From Hibiscus mutabilis (taxonomy: Eukaryota > Streptophyta > Magnoliopsida > Malvales > Malvaceae), in the NCBI GenBank assembly GCA_019671005.1, contig CM033741.1, positions 6,262,001 through 6,326,000 of the forward strand: 64,000 nt of DNA, in the 5' to 3' direction. The first letter of the stretch is position 1. Every line of letters starts with the position of its first letter. The position numbers and the translations under genes were made by a program. Positions 37,404 through 49,650 of this stretch are shown one piece after another. Below the pieces are notes generated by a model. That model worked only from the letters and a program-made list of their open reading frames with translations, made no database searches and was not told the origin of the DNA.

Positions 37404-37925
37404 CTAGAGGTGTTTGAGATGTACCTTTCTCTCGGTTGTATTTACTCTAAAATGGGTCAGCCCTTCTGTCTCCACGAAGTCTGGCCCCCTTTGCATCGAA
37501 CCTCCCTCGTCGAAGTTCTTTGCATGCATCGACACCTTTTGCCTAAGGTCCGTTGGCCCTCGTTGTACTCGCCCCTCTGACTTGAAGTTTGGTGCACTCT
37601 TCTTGCATCGACCCTTCTTGTTTCCCACCTTGCCCATGGGTGGTGTCTCCCCGGTTGCAATATCTCTCGGCTTGGCCCCCTTCGACGCTCCATTGGTCTC
37701 AAAAGCGATGTTCTTTCCCCGAACATCCTCGGTAAACACTCTTCTAGCCTTCCTGGACATGTTCACCTTTTTCTGCTTTCGGTCTCCCTTGGCCTTAGCA
37801 GAACTAGACGGCTTCGAACCAAGCTTTGTAGCCTCGCTTCCTTCGGGCTTGTCCCTCATCTTGGACTCCTTGGCTCGAACTGGGTATCTCCGCAACTTGT
37901 GAGGCCCCTTACACTGGTAGCACTC
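37404..37925 (-). pseudogene. Basic C-terminal gag-like region, knuckle degraded
   Basis: On the minus strand the sequence reads ECYQCKGPHKLRRYPVRAK, a CCHC knuckle in which the last Cys is Tyr, followed by a Lys/Arg/Ser-rich stretch to a stop at 37404. It is probably the downstream part of the same gag-like polyprotein. Several overlapping frames on the plus strand are shadows. Confidence 0.5.
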
Positions 37926-38070
37926 TAATTACTTCTTCTTCACCCTCGACTTGGCGGCTTTCTCATTTGCTGTCGCACCGCGGCTCGACCTTGGCTTAAC
38001 TACTTTGCACTCGTAGTCGCACCTTGGATTTCCCTTGGCTTATTGACACTCGCAATGGTGCCAAGTCACA

Positions 38071-38802
38071 CTACTTCCCCTTCTGACTCATCTTCTCTCT
38101 TGATGAGTGCAGCAAGGCGATTATTCTCGGGCAGCTCCTTATCACATGTGGGTCATCGCAGAAGTAGCACTTTATCTTCCTGCTTGCCTTCTTCTTTGGC
38201 ACAGACTTAGCCTCACCATTCCCACAATCACTCGTCGTGGGCTTGGACGTCTCGGCACTAACTGGCTTGTCTCCTACAGGCTCGGTCAGCAACTCGGCCG
38301 CATCTTTGGCCTTCCGAATCTGGGCACCTCCTTGCTCCAATGCAAGCCTCGCCCCAAGCCCAAGTCCTTCGAAGATGGTGGCAAGCGCACCTCATTCACT
38401 CATTGCACTCTTGCAACTGAGTAGCTCTTCCTTGAGCTCATTCACCTCGATCCGCAAAGCCTTCACCTCAGCTTCGCAAACATTACTTTGTCGAACTATC
38501 TCTACCTTATTGCGAACTCGTCGCGTCTCGTTCTTGAACCTATCCTCCATGGACTCTAATATTTCAAGGCGGGACTCCAAGACACCCTGGATCTCCTTCA
38601 TGGACTCTATGGTTTCTTTGAGGGAGAAATCTTGGTTGTTCAACATCTCGCTCATGACGTCGTATTCCTTTCTAAAAGAATCAAACGTCTTAGTAGAAAT
38701 GTAATCTCTTTGTCTTACCTCATTCAATGTCTTCCACTTTGATGCCATCTCGGTCACTTCTTTGCCACGAACTAGCTTGCTCACTCTGACTAGCTCGAAC
38801 AC
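38071..38802 (-). pseudogene. Gag-like coding pieces with coiled coil and zinc knuckle
   Basis: A 136-codon frame (38802-38392) begins MFELVRVSKLVRGKEVTEM and is rich in E, K, R and L with heptad-like spacing (ESMKEIQGVLESRLEILE), suggesting a coiled-coil gag. A stop at 38392 separates it from an 89-codon frame (38340-38071) holding a CCHC-type knuckle, CYFCDDPHVIRSCP. The frame break shows decay, or a short gag with a frameshift. The primer-binding site lies about 60 bp upstream, as expected for gag. Confidence 0.7.
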
Positions 38803-38876
38803 AAATCCTTGCCTAACTTGATTGTAACACCAAGTAGGCTCGAACGCAAGCCCCCTCGTCTCGCTCTGATACCACT

Positions 38877-39411
38877 TGTCACGGGGCTAAGGCTCAACCC
38901 TAGTGGATACATGTGGCCTTAGACGCCTTTAACGCTAATCGGTCGATTCTCGCGCCTAAGTAAGCCTTCAACCAGCCTTGCGAGTACTCCTGCTCGACAA
39001 CGGCTTGGACAAGCCCTCCAGGCTTCGATGGATGCGGAAGCGCTTTAAGTACTATGGTGGCTACTCTTGGCCACTCGAGAGGCAACTAGCTCAAAGAGCT
39101 TTAGAAACAAAGACAACTGAAGGGGATGAGAGGAGAACTAGAGTAAATGCCTCTGAGTCTTATTACTCTTCTCAAATGAGAGAATGAATGGAATGAGATG
39201 GATTGGATGATACAAATGAGAGTGGGAGGCTCTCTATTTATAGTTGAGCTCCCACTCAATCAATGGTCCGGATCGATTTACATGGATGGCCAGGATTAGC
39301 CCAAATCCTTACAAGAATCTCTAATCTAGGAAAGAATATCAAATCCTACCTAATTACATCAATTAGTAGGTTTCTTTCCTCAGATAGTTGATCACACCAG
39401 ATATGGCAAGA
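38877..39411 (-). repeat. 5' LTR of the gag-only element, outer end truncated
   Basis: Homology with the other LTR stops at 39411 after 'gatatggcaaga'. What follows is OGDH intron and then the exon-4 donor at 39443. The missing outer LTR part shows a deletion at the junction. Confidence 0.85.
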
Positions 39412-42377
39412 CAAAGAACAATGCATGTTGTTCATGTTGGTACCTGTATAAAATGCTCTAGTCGTGCACTCGAATGTTCAGGACCCTGTCCATCATAACC
39501 ATGAGGAAGCAGCACAACCAGACCAGTTTGACGCAGCCACTTTGACTCTCCACTACTCAGAAATTGATCAAAGATCACTTGTGCGCCATTCGAAAAGTCA
39601 CCAAACTGAGCTTCCCACATAACTAAGGAATTTGGGTTTTCCATTGAGTAACCCGATTCAAATCCAAGCACGCCAAACTCGAAAAGTAGACTGCACTCAA
39701 GACCACATGTTGCTCAGAATAGAATCCAAATATTAACAAAATGAATAGAAGGGCAAATACTGCACAAAATTATCGTGCACAATCTAACAATACTCAAGCA
39801 AGAACATAACTCAGCACAAGAAGCAAGGATATTGTCAGCAAATGAAAAAAAATACGAATTCACAAGTGAAAGATAGGGTAAAACTGTATAAGTTATTCCA
39901 TGTGGTTAACAACGTGGAAAGCATGTTCCAACTTCCAAGTACGGATTCAATCAAGTAGAGAAGTTTTCCATAAGTTATGTCTTCATGCAGAACATGATTA
40001 ACACTTAATTGTATTGTTGAAATGGATGATAGACAACTTTGGCATAAGCATGTACAGTATTGGACTCAAATTTTAGCTATTACACAAGAAGCACAAATAG
40101 GTTACCTATTGCTGACGGTAAACATCTCCTCGTCTTGGTTGATGATAACATGGTCCAGATGACAGTACTGTTCCCCTATTTCCTGGTCATGAATCACAGC
40201 CCCTTTCAACATCCTGACCACTCAGCCTAACATGGTTGCCTTCCACCACCAAGGTAGCGAATGCAAGTGCTTCACCCATAGCCCAGTCAAGGCCCTCCCC
40301 TGTCTCAATCATCTGTGCACGTTGTTCATAAACCTTCTTTACTGCTCTATGAGGCTTAAAATTATCTGGAAGGGTTATGATTGCTTTGCCAACATTCTTC
40401 AATATGTCAGGCTTAACCCTGCAAAACATGAAATTTTCATCAGTGAGTACAGATCAGGTTATCCACAAAGAAAGTTGAAATTAAAAAAGAGACCAACAAA
40501 CTCGGTGTTTCAGACACGAGAAATTTGTTCAGGTGACTTGAATCATGTCCAATAAGCAGAGAGCCAGTCCCTTCTTTTGGGAACATAATTTTTGCTGGCC
40601 AAAAATTCTTCATTAAGAATTGAACCAACCTTTTGGCTTATGCGGCCAATGTCTTCCTCTTTCACCTGCCCAGACTCTAACAATTTGTTATGGTATATCT
40701 GAAGAGCTGAAGGGTGATTCCGAATGATCTGTTTGATGAAAAAGAATATACGTGAAGTTAGCAACATTTCTCAAGAGGAAATAGAACCACAAAAAAAGGA
40801 GGCCAAGAACAACTATGATATGTATGAAGGGAAAAAAACATAACCAAAAAGACCAGTAGCAGACCTTATACATTTTTGGCTGTGTGAGTGATGGTTCATC
40901 AATCTCATTATGCCCAAATCTACGATAGCAGACCAAATCAACCACCACATCTGATTGGAAGGTTTGGCGCCACTCTGCCGCAAGTTTACATGCATGGATA
41001 ACTGCCACAACATCATCTCCATTTACATGGAAAATGGGAGCATTCAAGGCTTTGGCAACATCAGTACAATACTGTGAAGATCTGCCCGCCCTTGGATCAG
41101 TTGTAAATGCCACTTGGTTGTTGACAACAATATGTATAGTCCCACCAGTAGTGTAGTTTGGAAGTGCACTAAGATGAAGAGTTTCATAGACTACACCCTG
41201 TCCAGCAAAGCTACTATCCCCATGAATCAAAATAGCCATGTTCTTGGTCCTATCCACATCATTGGAGTAATATTGCTTCCCTCTAGTTTTTCCGACAACA
41301 ACCGGGTCCATAGCTTCCAAGTGACTTAGGTTTGCAACTAAAGACAAATGGATTCTCTTTCTGCCTCTTGTTGGCCGATCATAAGAAGTTCCCAACCTCA
41401 TCCACAGGCTTTGTACCACCACTGAACTCACTAAATATCTGACGAAGTGGCTTTCGGACAACATTACCTAGGACATTGAGTCTTCCTCTATGAGGCATTC
41501 CAATAACTATGCTCTTAACCCCAAGGTCAGCAGCCCTGTCAAGCATCTCTTTCATTCCAGGAATTAAAGTCTCACCACCCTCTAGACCAAACCTCTTAGC
41601 AGTTGTCCACTTAGTGGCCAAGAAATTTTCAAATTGTGTACTCCATATCAGCCTATCAAGAATGACTTCACGTCGCTGGCGATTGTACTGCATAGGTGTA
41701 GGGGTTTCGATCTTGTCTCCCAACCAGTTGCATTTCTCCCTGTCAGAGATATGCATGTACTCAAACCCAATGCTTCCACAGTAAGCCTGTTCAAGCCTAG
41801 TTAAAATTGATCTAAGTGTTTGCACCGGACAATTTTCTGATAAAAACCCAGACATCCTCCACACACCTAAAAAGAATTCTCTGTCAAGATCAGCTTCAGT
41901 AAAACCATAAAGAGCTGGATCCAAATCATCAGGGATTTCTCTTTCCTCTAAACCCAAAGGATCCAACTTTGCTTTCATGTGACCATTAACCTGGTAAGCC
42001 CTCACAAGCAATAACAATCGCATACTCTCCTGGATGGTCTGGCCCGAAACTCCAGGGGATGTGGCAACCTGACCCACAAAGTTGGTGAAGAAATTGTCCC
42101 ATGATTCATCAACACTATCTGGGCCAGCTTCCCAAGCTCTCTGAAGCTCCTCTAAGTACACACTGCTAGTTCCATCTAAGAAACTGTCAGTTAGCTTAGA
42201 AAGTGGCACAGGCCGAGGAACCGGTGCAGCCTGAGCCTTAGACTTAAAGACAATAGTATGAAAATGTCGACTCTGTGAAGGAACAACGTGTGATCTTGTA
42301 GCATATGATCCACCCTGAGACAAAGTCCTCCTAATCGCAAGCTTGGGCACACTTGAACCAACTCTTAACCACCCCAT

Positions 42378-43180
42378 ATCTACAATCAACAGTACCTGTG
42401 TCAAACCAATTGTCAAAAATGTAATGAACCTCCAAGCGTTGCTTATCTATTATGAAACCTACTTAACAAAAAAGTACATATTATCAAACAATATATATCT
42501 ACACGTGAAGTTTTCAATACACTGATAGCCAAAATGAACAAAATTATACAATTTATGCATCTATTTTCTCTATTTTTCTTAATCTAGTTCTCATCAAAGT
42601 TAGAATTCTGATAGTTCAAACGCAAGAAAACACATAAGAATCTTCAAACAAAATGAAATTAGCCTGCGACAAGATTGTGAATACAAATGATCAAAACCGA
42701 TGTCAGAGGATGCACAAAGTTTTCAGAAAAAATCGAAACGTCTTGTAAAATGTAAATCTTACTACAAAATTAAATCCAAAAACATATTCGATTTAGATTT
42801 CCCTCGCTTCCAGTTCATACAGACCAAATCAATACAAAATCTCCTTGAAACAAACTTAAAGGGGGTGGAATCAAGCTGTGGAACAGTTGTAGCATATTCA
42901 TCCAGATGGAAACCAACAAAAAATATATAAAAAATAAGCAACAAATGCAAGCAAATGAAATTCATAAAAGGAATCAAATCGAGCAGTGAAGCTTACGAAA
43001 TAATCAGTGCTTGAAGAAATCAGATGAAATATGGAGGAAAATAAAGCTGTGTTTGGGAAGGCTACCTTGAAATAAAAAGGGAGAACAATTAAAACCCTAT
43101 GACGAAGGTGACGGTGACTGTTGGCTTAAGACTTATTAAGAGAAACGAAGAGTCTGAGTCTGACTTTTTCCTTTTTGTTC
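42378..43180 (-). promoter_or_regulatory. 5' UTR intron and former promoter of the OGDH pseudogene
   Basis: A 3' splice site (ttgattgtag) lies directly upstream of the OGDH start codon, at about 42380-42389. A matching donor in the form TTCG|TAAG is plausible near 42995, which gives a 5'-UTR intron of about 600 bp. The block 43060-43180 is less AT-rich and contains 'gagaaacgaagag', probably the leader. No TATA box can be assigned with confidence. Confidence 0.4.
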
Positions 43181-46100
43181 TTTCCTCTTTCTCGTCTTTG
43201 CTTTTCTAGAAAAACATGTTACTTCGACTTAGATCGTGTTGTTTCATCATTTTGATATTAGGGTTTCCGGAGTTTATTCATTCTTAGGGTAACGGTCACT
43301 AAACTACGCTTTAATATTTATTTTAGTCGGTCAGCTTTCAATTTATTACCAAATAATTATTAAATTATCGATTTTGTTACAAAATGATGAATGAATCCAA
43401 ACTGTCTTTAGGTAAAATTATTTAATAATAAAATTAGTTTTTTATATTTATATATTCGATTAATTTAGTTTTGTTACGAAAAAAATCAATAAATTTAGGC
43501 TTATTATTTAAAAATTATATCAATTTAACCCTACTTTTAAAATTAAAAAATAAAATAAATATTAAATAAAAATATCAAATAGTAAATATTAAATTATTTT
43601 TAATAAAAATAGAAGTAAATCGATAGAATATTTAAATAACTGGCTTAAATTTATTATTTTTCCAAATTATCTTCAAATTAATCAAATATATAAGTATGAT
43701 TGATTAATTGTGCTATTAAACAATTTTACTCAAACTACCATGTCACCTCATTTAGCGTGTATTAATGAATACAATTATTTTCGACTTTTAAATTAGGATC
43801 GCGGTAGTTATAAATTTAAATTGAATATAATCGATTTAAATTCTTTAAATTCTAAATATAATAAAAATCAATTAAATTATAAAATATATTCAATTTAAAT
43901 TATAAATTAAGATGTCATGACAGTTGACGTTGAAAATGATACGAATAAAAAGGGTTTGATTGAGTGTTTTTTAAATTAGGGGCTTAATTTATTTTTACAC
44001 TGTTTGACTATGATTTTTAGATTTAAAAATAATAAAAATTTAAAAAATCATAAAATAATTATATAAGTTATTAAAAATCATAAAAATATTATTTGAAAAT
44101 TGTTAAATAATCATAAATTTTATAAAATCTATACAAATATCAAAAGTTAAAAACTTATTTAAATTTTGTAGGAGTTCCTTATATTATTTCAAAATTAAAA
44201 ATTCAATCTCTATCGTCTATTTTGGAGACATTGAGTTTTGTACTTTTTATTTAAAAATCTTATTTTTTTTCTGTAACTTCTATTTGATTTTATTGTTAAT
44301 GGTTGATCCGAAAACTATAAACAAAAAAAATAATCTTTTAGTCTCCTACAATTTAACATATTAAAGTACCTTGATATACCGACGTACTTAGTTTTTCTCT
44401 AAAACCTAGTTTTTTATCTATAGCCGCTGTAAGTTTTTTTTTTTATTTCCTTTTTGCTTAACTGGTAGCGACAATTAGTTTAGTATTGGTTGTCGATCAC
44501 CGATATTTATTATTTTTTTTTGCTCTTTCATGTTTTATTTCTCAATTTTAATAAAAATCTATGCTCTTGTGGCACGTGTTTTTTCTGCCTTTGTGGCACA
44601 TTTTTTATTTATTTTGTGGTTCATTTCATCTGTCATTTGACACGATTTCGTCATACTGTAGCAGTCGTTTGGTGCTTGTATAGAGATCCTCACGGATCTA
44701 GCTTTCTAATTTGATTTTGTCGGTGGTCATAGAAAAGATTGATCTCCACTCGTTTGATGGTTTGTTAGCCGATGTAATCAGAATTGTGTAGCGGAACAAT
44801 CTGCCTAATAGTTTGGTTTGCTCAATCTTCCTAATAGTTTGGTTTACACTCCTTTTTTTCATCCCGTAAAGCGTCTCGTTTGGCTAGAGACAAGGAGATT
44901 CATGAAGGTTCATGAATTTTGATGGTATGTTAATCTCCATGAAAATATTTGTTTTTCTTTACACTTTTGTATGAGATTTTTAGTGGACTAGTCACTTTTT
45001 CTCTCTTTTTGATGCACTGTATTTGTAATATCTTTTATAATAATTAATAAATTCAGATATCATTGTTCAAAAAAGTAGCTTGATATAAACCCTTATTACT
45101 AAATTAAATCATTAAGACAATTTATATCAATTTAGAAAAAATAATAATTTTAGGCCGGTTATTTAAAAATAGGAGTAAATTATACAAATCTATTTTGACA
45201 TGGTTAAACTTTACATATTTACTGTGTGCTACTCAGTTGAGAAATAACTGAAATTTATTTTATAAATGATAATTAATATTTGTAAAACATTTTTATTTTT
45301 TAATACTCTTATGTGATTTTTTAACACATTAATTGGATAATTTTATTAATAAACAAAAATAAAAACAAAAGATAATTTAAAAGTTTTTAAAACATCAAAA
45401 AAACAACAAGAAAAAAAATGGTAAATCTAAAGATAAAATATAAATGTTGCACCAATCAAATCAGACATTTCTTCTTTGTACCAAAGAAAATCTCTATGAT
45501 CCATTATAGGAAGTGCCCTTGGGGAGTTGTCAAAAACACAAACTAGATGAAGTCTCAAAATTGACACCAACCATATTTCACATATATTCCCAAAAACGAC
45601 GATTCGTTATAAATTACATCGACAAACAACTCTGTTGAGATGTTTATTTTGATATAACAAAGTGAAAAATATTTTTGGACTAAATTCAAATATTGAAAAA
45701 TATTTTAAAGACCGCAAAACTTGAAAAATATGTCTAAAATGATTTGACTTTGTTCATATATCGAATAATAACTACCGATCTATATGTGTTTGCAAGTATT
45801 GGTGTTTGAAGATTTAACTAAAACTAAAACAACCAATCTAAAGATAGCTATGATTAAGACGAACATCTGCAGCAACTAACAGATAATTATGGAAGCTAGA
45901 GTTATTGCTAAGGATATATGCTTGATTGCCTGTTACAATGCTACAGCGACTGACAATACATGCTTGCATAAATCATTTGAATCTTTATCTACTCGACAGG
46001 ATTTTCTAATGAACTTCTGACTCTCTCGATGCCTAGAAGTTAATAATATTGAGGTTAAGGTAATACATGTCTGCGTGAACCCTAACAACCTCTTTATTTG

Positions 46101-47616
46101 TTTAAAGCTCCCTTTTAGTCATTGAAACCCTAAATTTATGTCTAATCCATATTAGAACTAAGTTAACAGCTTAGTCTCACTATTCACGTTTTTATAACCT
46201 AACTCTCTCAATATTAAACCACAAATCAATAGTTAAAATGCCTTTCTTGATAGCTCTTACAATAACTACGCATGAAGTACGATGAAAAGAATAGATAAAG
46301 GGAAAAACAACTATAGCATTATAAAGAGATAATCAAAACATAAAATAATGGGACACAATAATCCCAACTAAAGTATCTAGCTCATGTCTAAGCATAAAAT
46401 ATTCATAATAAAATATTAAAGTACGTCAGTTTATCAAGCAATGTAAGAAAAGAGTCGAGCATCCTCGACAAACTCCCTCAAAGCCGTCCAACTATGCTGC
46501 AGATCTCCCACTCCATTGGCCTCTCTCAATGGCTCTATCGTGAGGAGAGTTCTCTAGCTTTCACTCTGGTGGTTCTCCGCAAGCTTTAGACTAGGATTGT
46601 TGCCTGTAATCGCGCCTCCCTTTGAGGTAACGTCCAAGTCTCTCTTATATATGCGGTGAAACTAGGGTTTCAATACCCTAAAGTGTGTGCGGCTTCATTA
46701 AAGAAAGTAATTAATTTCCCGCTTCATTTAATGTTGCGTATCTGGGAGAAAGTCCATGTGGGCAAAAGTAGATTCATCTTCAACTCTTTATGCCTCGTCA
46801 GCTCTAGCCATGAGATATGCTCCTATTCCGTTTCAGCAGTCCTCCAGCATCCACCAGCATCCTGCACATACATCACAAAGCACCACCTTTTCCGTGAAAA
46901 CCACCAATATATATGACATTTAAAGCACATGCGGTGTAACTCCCTATCTACATGCAAGTATGTACAAGGAATAAGGGTATATAAAATAGATCAATTATGC
47001 ACTCGGCAAGAGGCAATTGTCCCCCACCGTCAATATTTTCACATTTGTCCTCCTATATAATTTTTTAAAAATGAGTTTATTTATGAATTTATCACTCACT
47101 TTTAAACATTTATGTTTTGCCCTTCTAACTTCAAATCCTGACTTGTTCCTGATCGAGTACAAAATATATTATCGCCATGATAAATATAAATTTGGATGGA
47201 CATTGCCAGCCATGACAACTCTCGTTATGTTTTTTTAAGGCATAATTGAACTGTCGACTGTCTACTTTTTATATATATATTTTGGCGTGATTATATAATA
47301 ATAGTATATGTTATTTTTTTAGTATTTTGAATATGTACATATACCATACGAATAAATTATTTAAATTTAAATCTTTTAAAAATAATAACGTTTTGTTTTT
47401 ATTAAGATCAATAAGTTCAATTATCAACTTTAATACACAATCACTTACCTTCTACGTGCAAAACCGATACTTATTTGAGAGCGAACCCGTTTGTTTGGAC
47501 ACACCACGCAACACCAAGCTCATAGCTCGAAAACTTCCCAACAGTGGAAGTTTGGCAGAAAATCCGTATCCATATGGATAAGAAAAGATCTGGTCAGCAG
47601 AAAACATGTAGATTAA
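43181..47616. other. AT-rich intergenic region
   Basis: No gene is seen. Positions 43285-44000 are very AT-rich low-complexity text. Positions 44400-45075 look like a retroposon tail and are listed separately. Positions 46440-46930 are more GC-rich and resemble an LTR or leader, but no partner repeat was found. The remainder has only short chance frames. Confidence 0.5.
44400..45075 (+). mobile_element. Possible retroposon (LINE/SINE) 3' end
   Basis: The block ends in 'ttttataataattaataaattc...attgttcaaaaaa', the style of a plant LINE 3' UTR with a short poly(A). Inside there are two tandem copies of 'cctaatagtttggttt' near 44814 and 44831. There is no coding sequence. Confidence 0.35.
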
Positions 47617-48019
47617 AGTTTCAAAGAATTCGATACCATACTCATCAGCCAGAGCTTGACCCTTCGAGGATGGGACAACCTGGAAAACAGATCATATCCG
47701 AATCCGATTATTACAAAACAACTCACAAATGTGTCATGCTTGCCTGCGTGCCTGTGTGTGAGATCACCCATAACTCATCTTTTTGTCACACATTAACCAG
47801 CAAGCGTGCACAGACTACATGAAACAAAGTTCGTAACACAAGTCGAGTAACAAAGAACGGTTGCCTCCGCATGTAGTGAACCCGAACCCATTGACAAAAA
47901 CAAGATAAGTGATTTTCAGAAAATCTTACTTTTTTGCTCTCATCCATGTCAGCCTTGTTTCCAACCAGTATCTTGTTGACATTGTCTGAAGCATGTTGTC
48001 CGATATTGCGAATCCAATT
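47617..48019 (-). pseudogene. RABE1/Rab8-type small GTPase fragment
   Basis: Two exon pieces are seen on the minus strand. 48019-47930 encodes NWIRNIGQHASDNVNKILVG then NKADMDESKK and ends at a GT donor. After an intron with a good acceptor, 47679-47617 encodes VVPSSKGQALADEYGIEFFET. The NKxD guanine-specificity motif (NKAD) is present. The P-loop, switch regions and the C-terminal prenylation end are absent. Downstream of FFET the frame departs from the family. It is therefore a truncated duplicate of a Rab8/RABE GTPase, which in plants acts in post-Golgi traffic to the plasma membrane. A Gln-to-Glu-type change (NIG for NIE) suggests drift. Confidence 0.8.
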
Positions 48020-49087
48020 CTATAAGACTTGCAATAGATGTATGAACCACCTTACGAAGTCCGTCCGCCCCAACAAAGGAAACTACGGAATACTATGTTA
48101 TTTCGACTCTATTTTCTTGAACTATCCATATTAGACACTAATGTTTGACGCAGATATAAGTACGAAGATATAATCCTCCATAAAAGATTTAGAAAATTTG
48201 TATATAGCCGTGTAGGACATGTACCTGTCGTGGTATCATTGGAAGCTACACCAAATGATGAAGATCATCCCCAATTCTCCCCTTTAATGAATGATATACT
48301 GTAAGTGCTCCTCTCCACATTCACACCTATGCTATTCAGGCTCAAGTGCAAGTGTTAAAAACAGTTATGTTCGATATTTTCTATGTTTCTCCAAAAATTT
48401 GTCCCCAACCCATGTGCGGATACGGTAATTAGACACGGGGTTTTGAAGAAAATTTTAGAGTCAAAGCAATATAAATTCACATTTCTGAAATGCAACAATA
48501 TAGGAAATTTAAGAGTCAAAGCAATATAGATTCACCTTTGTTGATTTTCGAGGTTTTTATATAACAACAATATAGGGAAAAAATATGTTATAGATATATA
48601 GTATTTGGATGCCCGTTTTACCATTACTATTTGGGATAGGTGGTTGTTCCTATTAATAATATCGATGATATCTATTCAAAAAATTAATGTTGATGATAAA
48701 ATTATATTATTAGTGTTACGGAATTTTAATATATTTATTTATGGCTTAATTATAAATTTAGAGTCCACGCTATACTTTTTTTTATTTAAATTTGAAATTT
48801 TCTGTTTTTGTTATAAATTTAAATAGATATTAGTTTGTAATATTTTAGGTTTTCCGTTAAAAAATCGTTATTTTCATTAATAAATTATTCAAGTCCCGCA
48901 AAAAATGTTACTTCATTCATCAAGACAAGTGAAATCAAAATGTTTTGGTACTATTTTTTTAGTGTTAAAGTTTAGAATTCACTTTCGTATAGATAAAATT
49001 TCATCAAAATGTTTTGACAAATTTTTGGGACTTAAAACTTTTATTTCATAAAAATCGAGAATACAAGACTTAGATCGAAATTAATGC
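48020..49087. other. AT-rich intergenic region
   Basis: No gene is recognised. On the plus strand 48220-48300 is open and reads VPVVVSLEATPNDEDHPQFS, a composition unlike chance, but I cannot assign a family. The rest is AT-rich. Confidence 0.4.
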
Positions 49088-49095
49088 ACTATGAA

Positions 49096-49642
49096 TAGGG
49101 GTGATAATAAGCCTGACCGACTCGCGAGCTACTCGGGCTCGACTCGGTCAAGGCTCGGTTCGAGTGAGCTCGACTCGGGCTCGGCTCGAGACCTTAACAA
49201 GCCGAGCCGACCCAACCCAAGCTCGGCTCGAAAAACTCGTGAACAGGCTCGTAATAATTATATTATATATATATATTATGTGCTACATATACACTAAAAG
49301 TAATCTCTTTAGCAAAAGAAAGGTAATAAAATAAATTAGGGGAAAATCTACTAAAAATAAATTAACTAAAATAAATTGAGCACTATTTTTCCTTCTCCGA
49401 TATTAAATTCCGTTTCAGTGTTGGTTATGAAATGGGATTTTAACGAGGTCTTATCTTTTATAAAAAAAAATTATAGCAAAATTGTCCATTTCGAGTCGAG
49501 CCGAGCCTGACGATCTTCGAGCCCGAACTCAATAGTATAGTTTTCGAGCCGAGCTCAAGCCTAAAATTTTGAGCTCGCCGAGCCTCGAGCCCAAACTCAA
49601 TAACACTATTTTCGAGCTGAGTCAGGCTCGTTATCACCCCTA
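49096..49642. mobile_element. hAT-type MITE (547 bp)
   Basis: The ends TAGGGGTGATAATAAGCC and, reversed, TAGGGGTGATAACGAGCC are inverted repeats. The flanking 8-bp duplications are ACTATGAA (49088-49095) and ACTAGGAA (49643-49650), with one difference. The interior carries GAGCTCGACTCGGGCTCGG-type repeats at both ends around an AT-rich core. No transposase is present. Confidence 0.9.
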
Positions 49643-49650
49643 ACTAGGAA

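Larger units (their letters stand above)
36178..39411 (-). mobile_element. Gag-only (TR-GAG-like) LTR retrotransposon in OGDH pseudogene intron
   Basis: The 3' LTR is 36178-36890 (TGTCACGGGG...CCATGACA on the plus strand) and the 5' LTR is 38877-39411, missing its outer 178 bp. Just inside the 5' LTR at 38863-38874 is the minus-strand primer-binding site TGGTATCAGAGC, which matches initiator-Met tRNA. A minus-strand polypurine tract, AGTGGGGGAGAG, sits at 36891-36902. The internal 2 kb encodes only gag-like pieces and no protease, RT or integrase, so it would depend on another element. By eye the shared 535 bp of the LTRs differ at about 18 positions. No target-site duplication is found, as expected if the outer end of the 5' LTR was deleted with neighbouring intron sequence. 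Confidence 0.88.
35525..42377 (-). pseudogene. 2-oxoglutarate dehydrogenase E1 (mitochondrial), multi-exon pseudogene
   Basis: The exons on the minus strand are about 42377-40865, 40728-40502, 40418-40106, 39690-39444, 36105-35977 and 35881-35525. The product would be the thiamine-diphosphate E1 subunit of the TCA-cycle OGDH complex, about 1,000 residues in plants. An N-terminal targeting segment (MGWLRVGSSVPKLAIRRTLS) and the blocks IGMPHRGRLNVLGNVV, FAGQGVVYETLHLSALPNY and GDDVVAVIHACKLAAEWRQ are clear. Lesions: loss of about 38 bp at 41391-41394 removes the LYTGTGDVKYHL-type segment and shifts frame. TGA codons follow in exon 2 (DWLSAYWT-stop and again 11 codons on). Loss of about 20 bp near 40193 after GQDVERG shifts frame again. 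The last exon joins FDKQGT directly to QEEPMNMGA, dropping roughly 80 residues. Introns are kept, so this is a decayed gene duplicate. An LTR element sits in the intron between exons 4 and 5. Confidence 0.93.

Noticed and set aside
36983..38704. Plus-strand frames of 100-160 codons within the gag-only retroelement
   Set aside because: Shadows of the minus-strand gag. The primer-binding site and polypurine tract show the element is on the minus strand.
36201..39187. Duplicate short frames (61 and 69 codons) near 36201-36488 and 38900-39187
   Set aside because: They are the same sequence in the two LTRs, not a gene pair.
40688..40864. C-terminal extension MYKVCYWSFWLCFFPF... of an OGDH exon
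   Set aside because: It is translated intron: the exon ends at a GT donor at 40864 and the next exon resumes with IIRNHPSAL after a good acceptor.
46440..46930. GC-richer block with 'tgcggtgaaactagggtttcaa' as a possible LTR or gene leader
   Set aside because: No TG...CA borders, duplications, partner copy or coding frame could be found.
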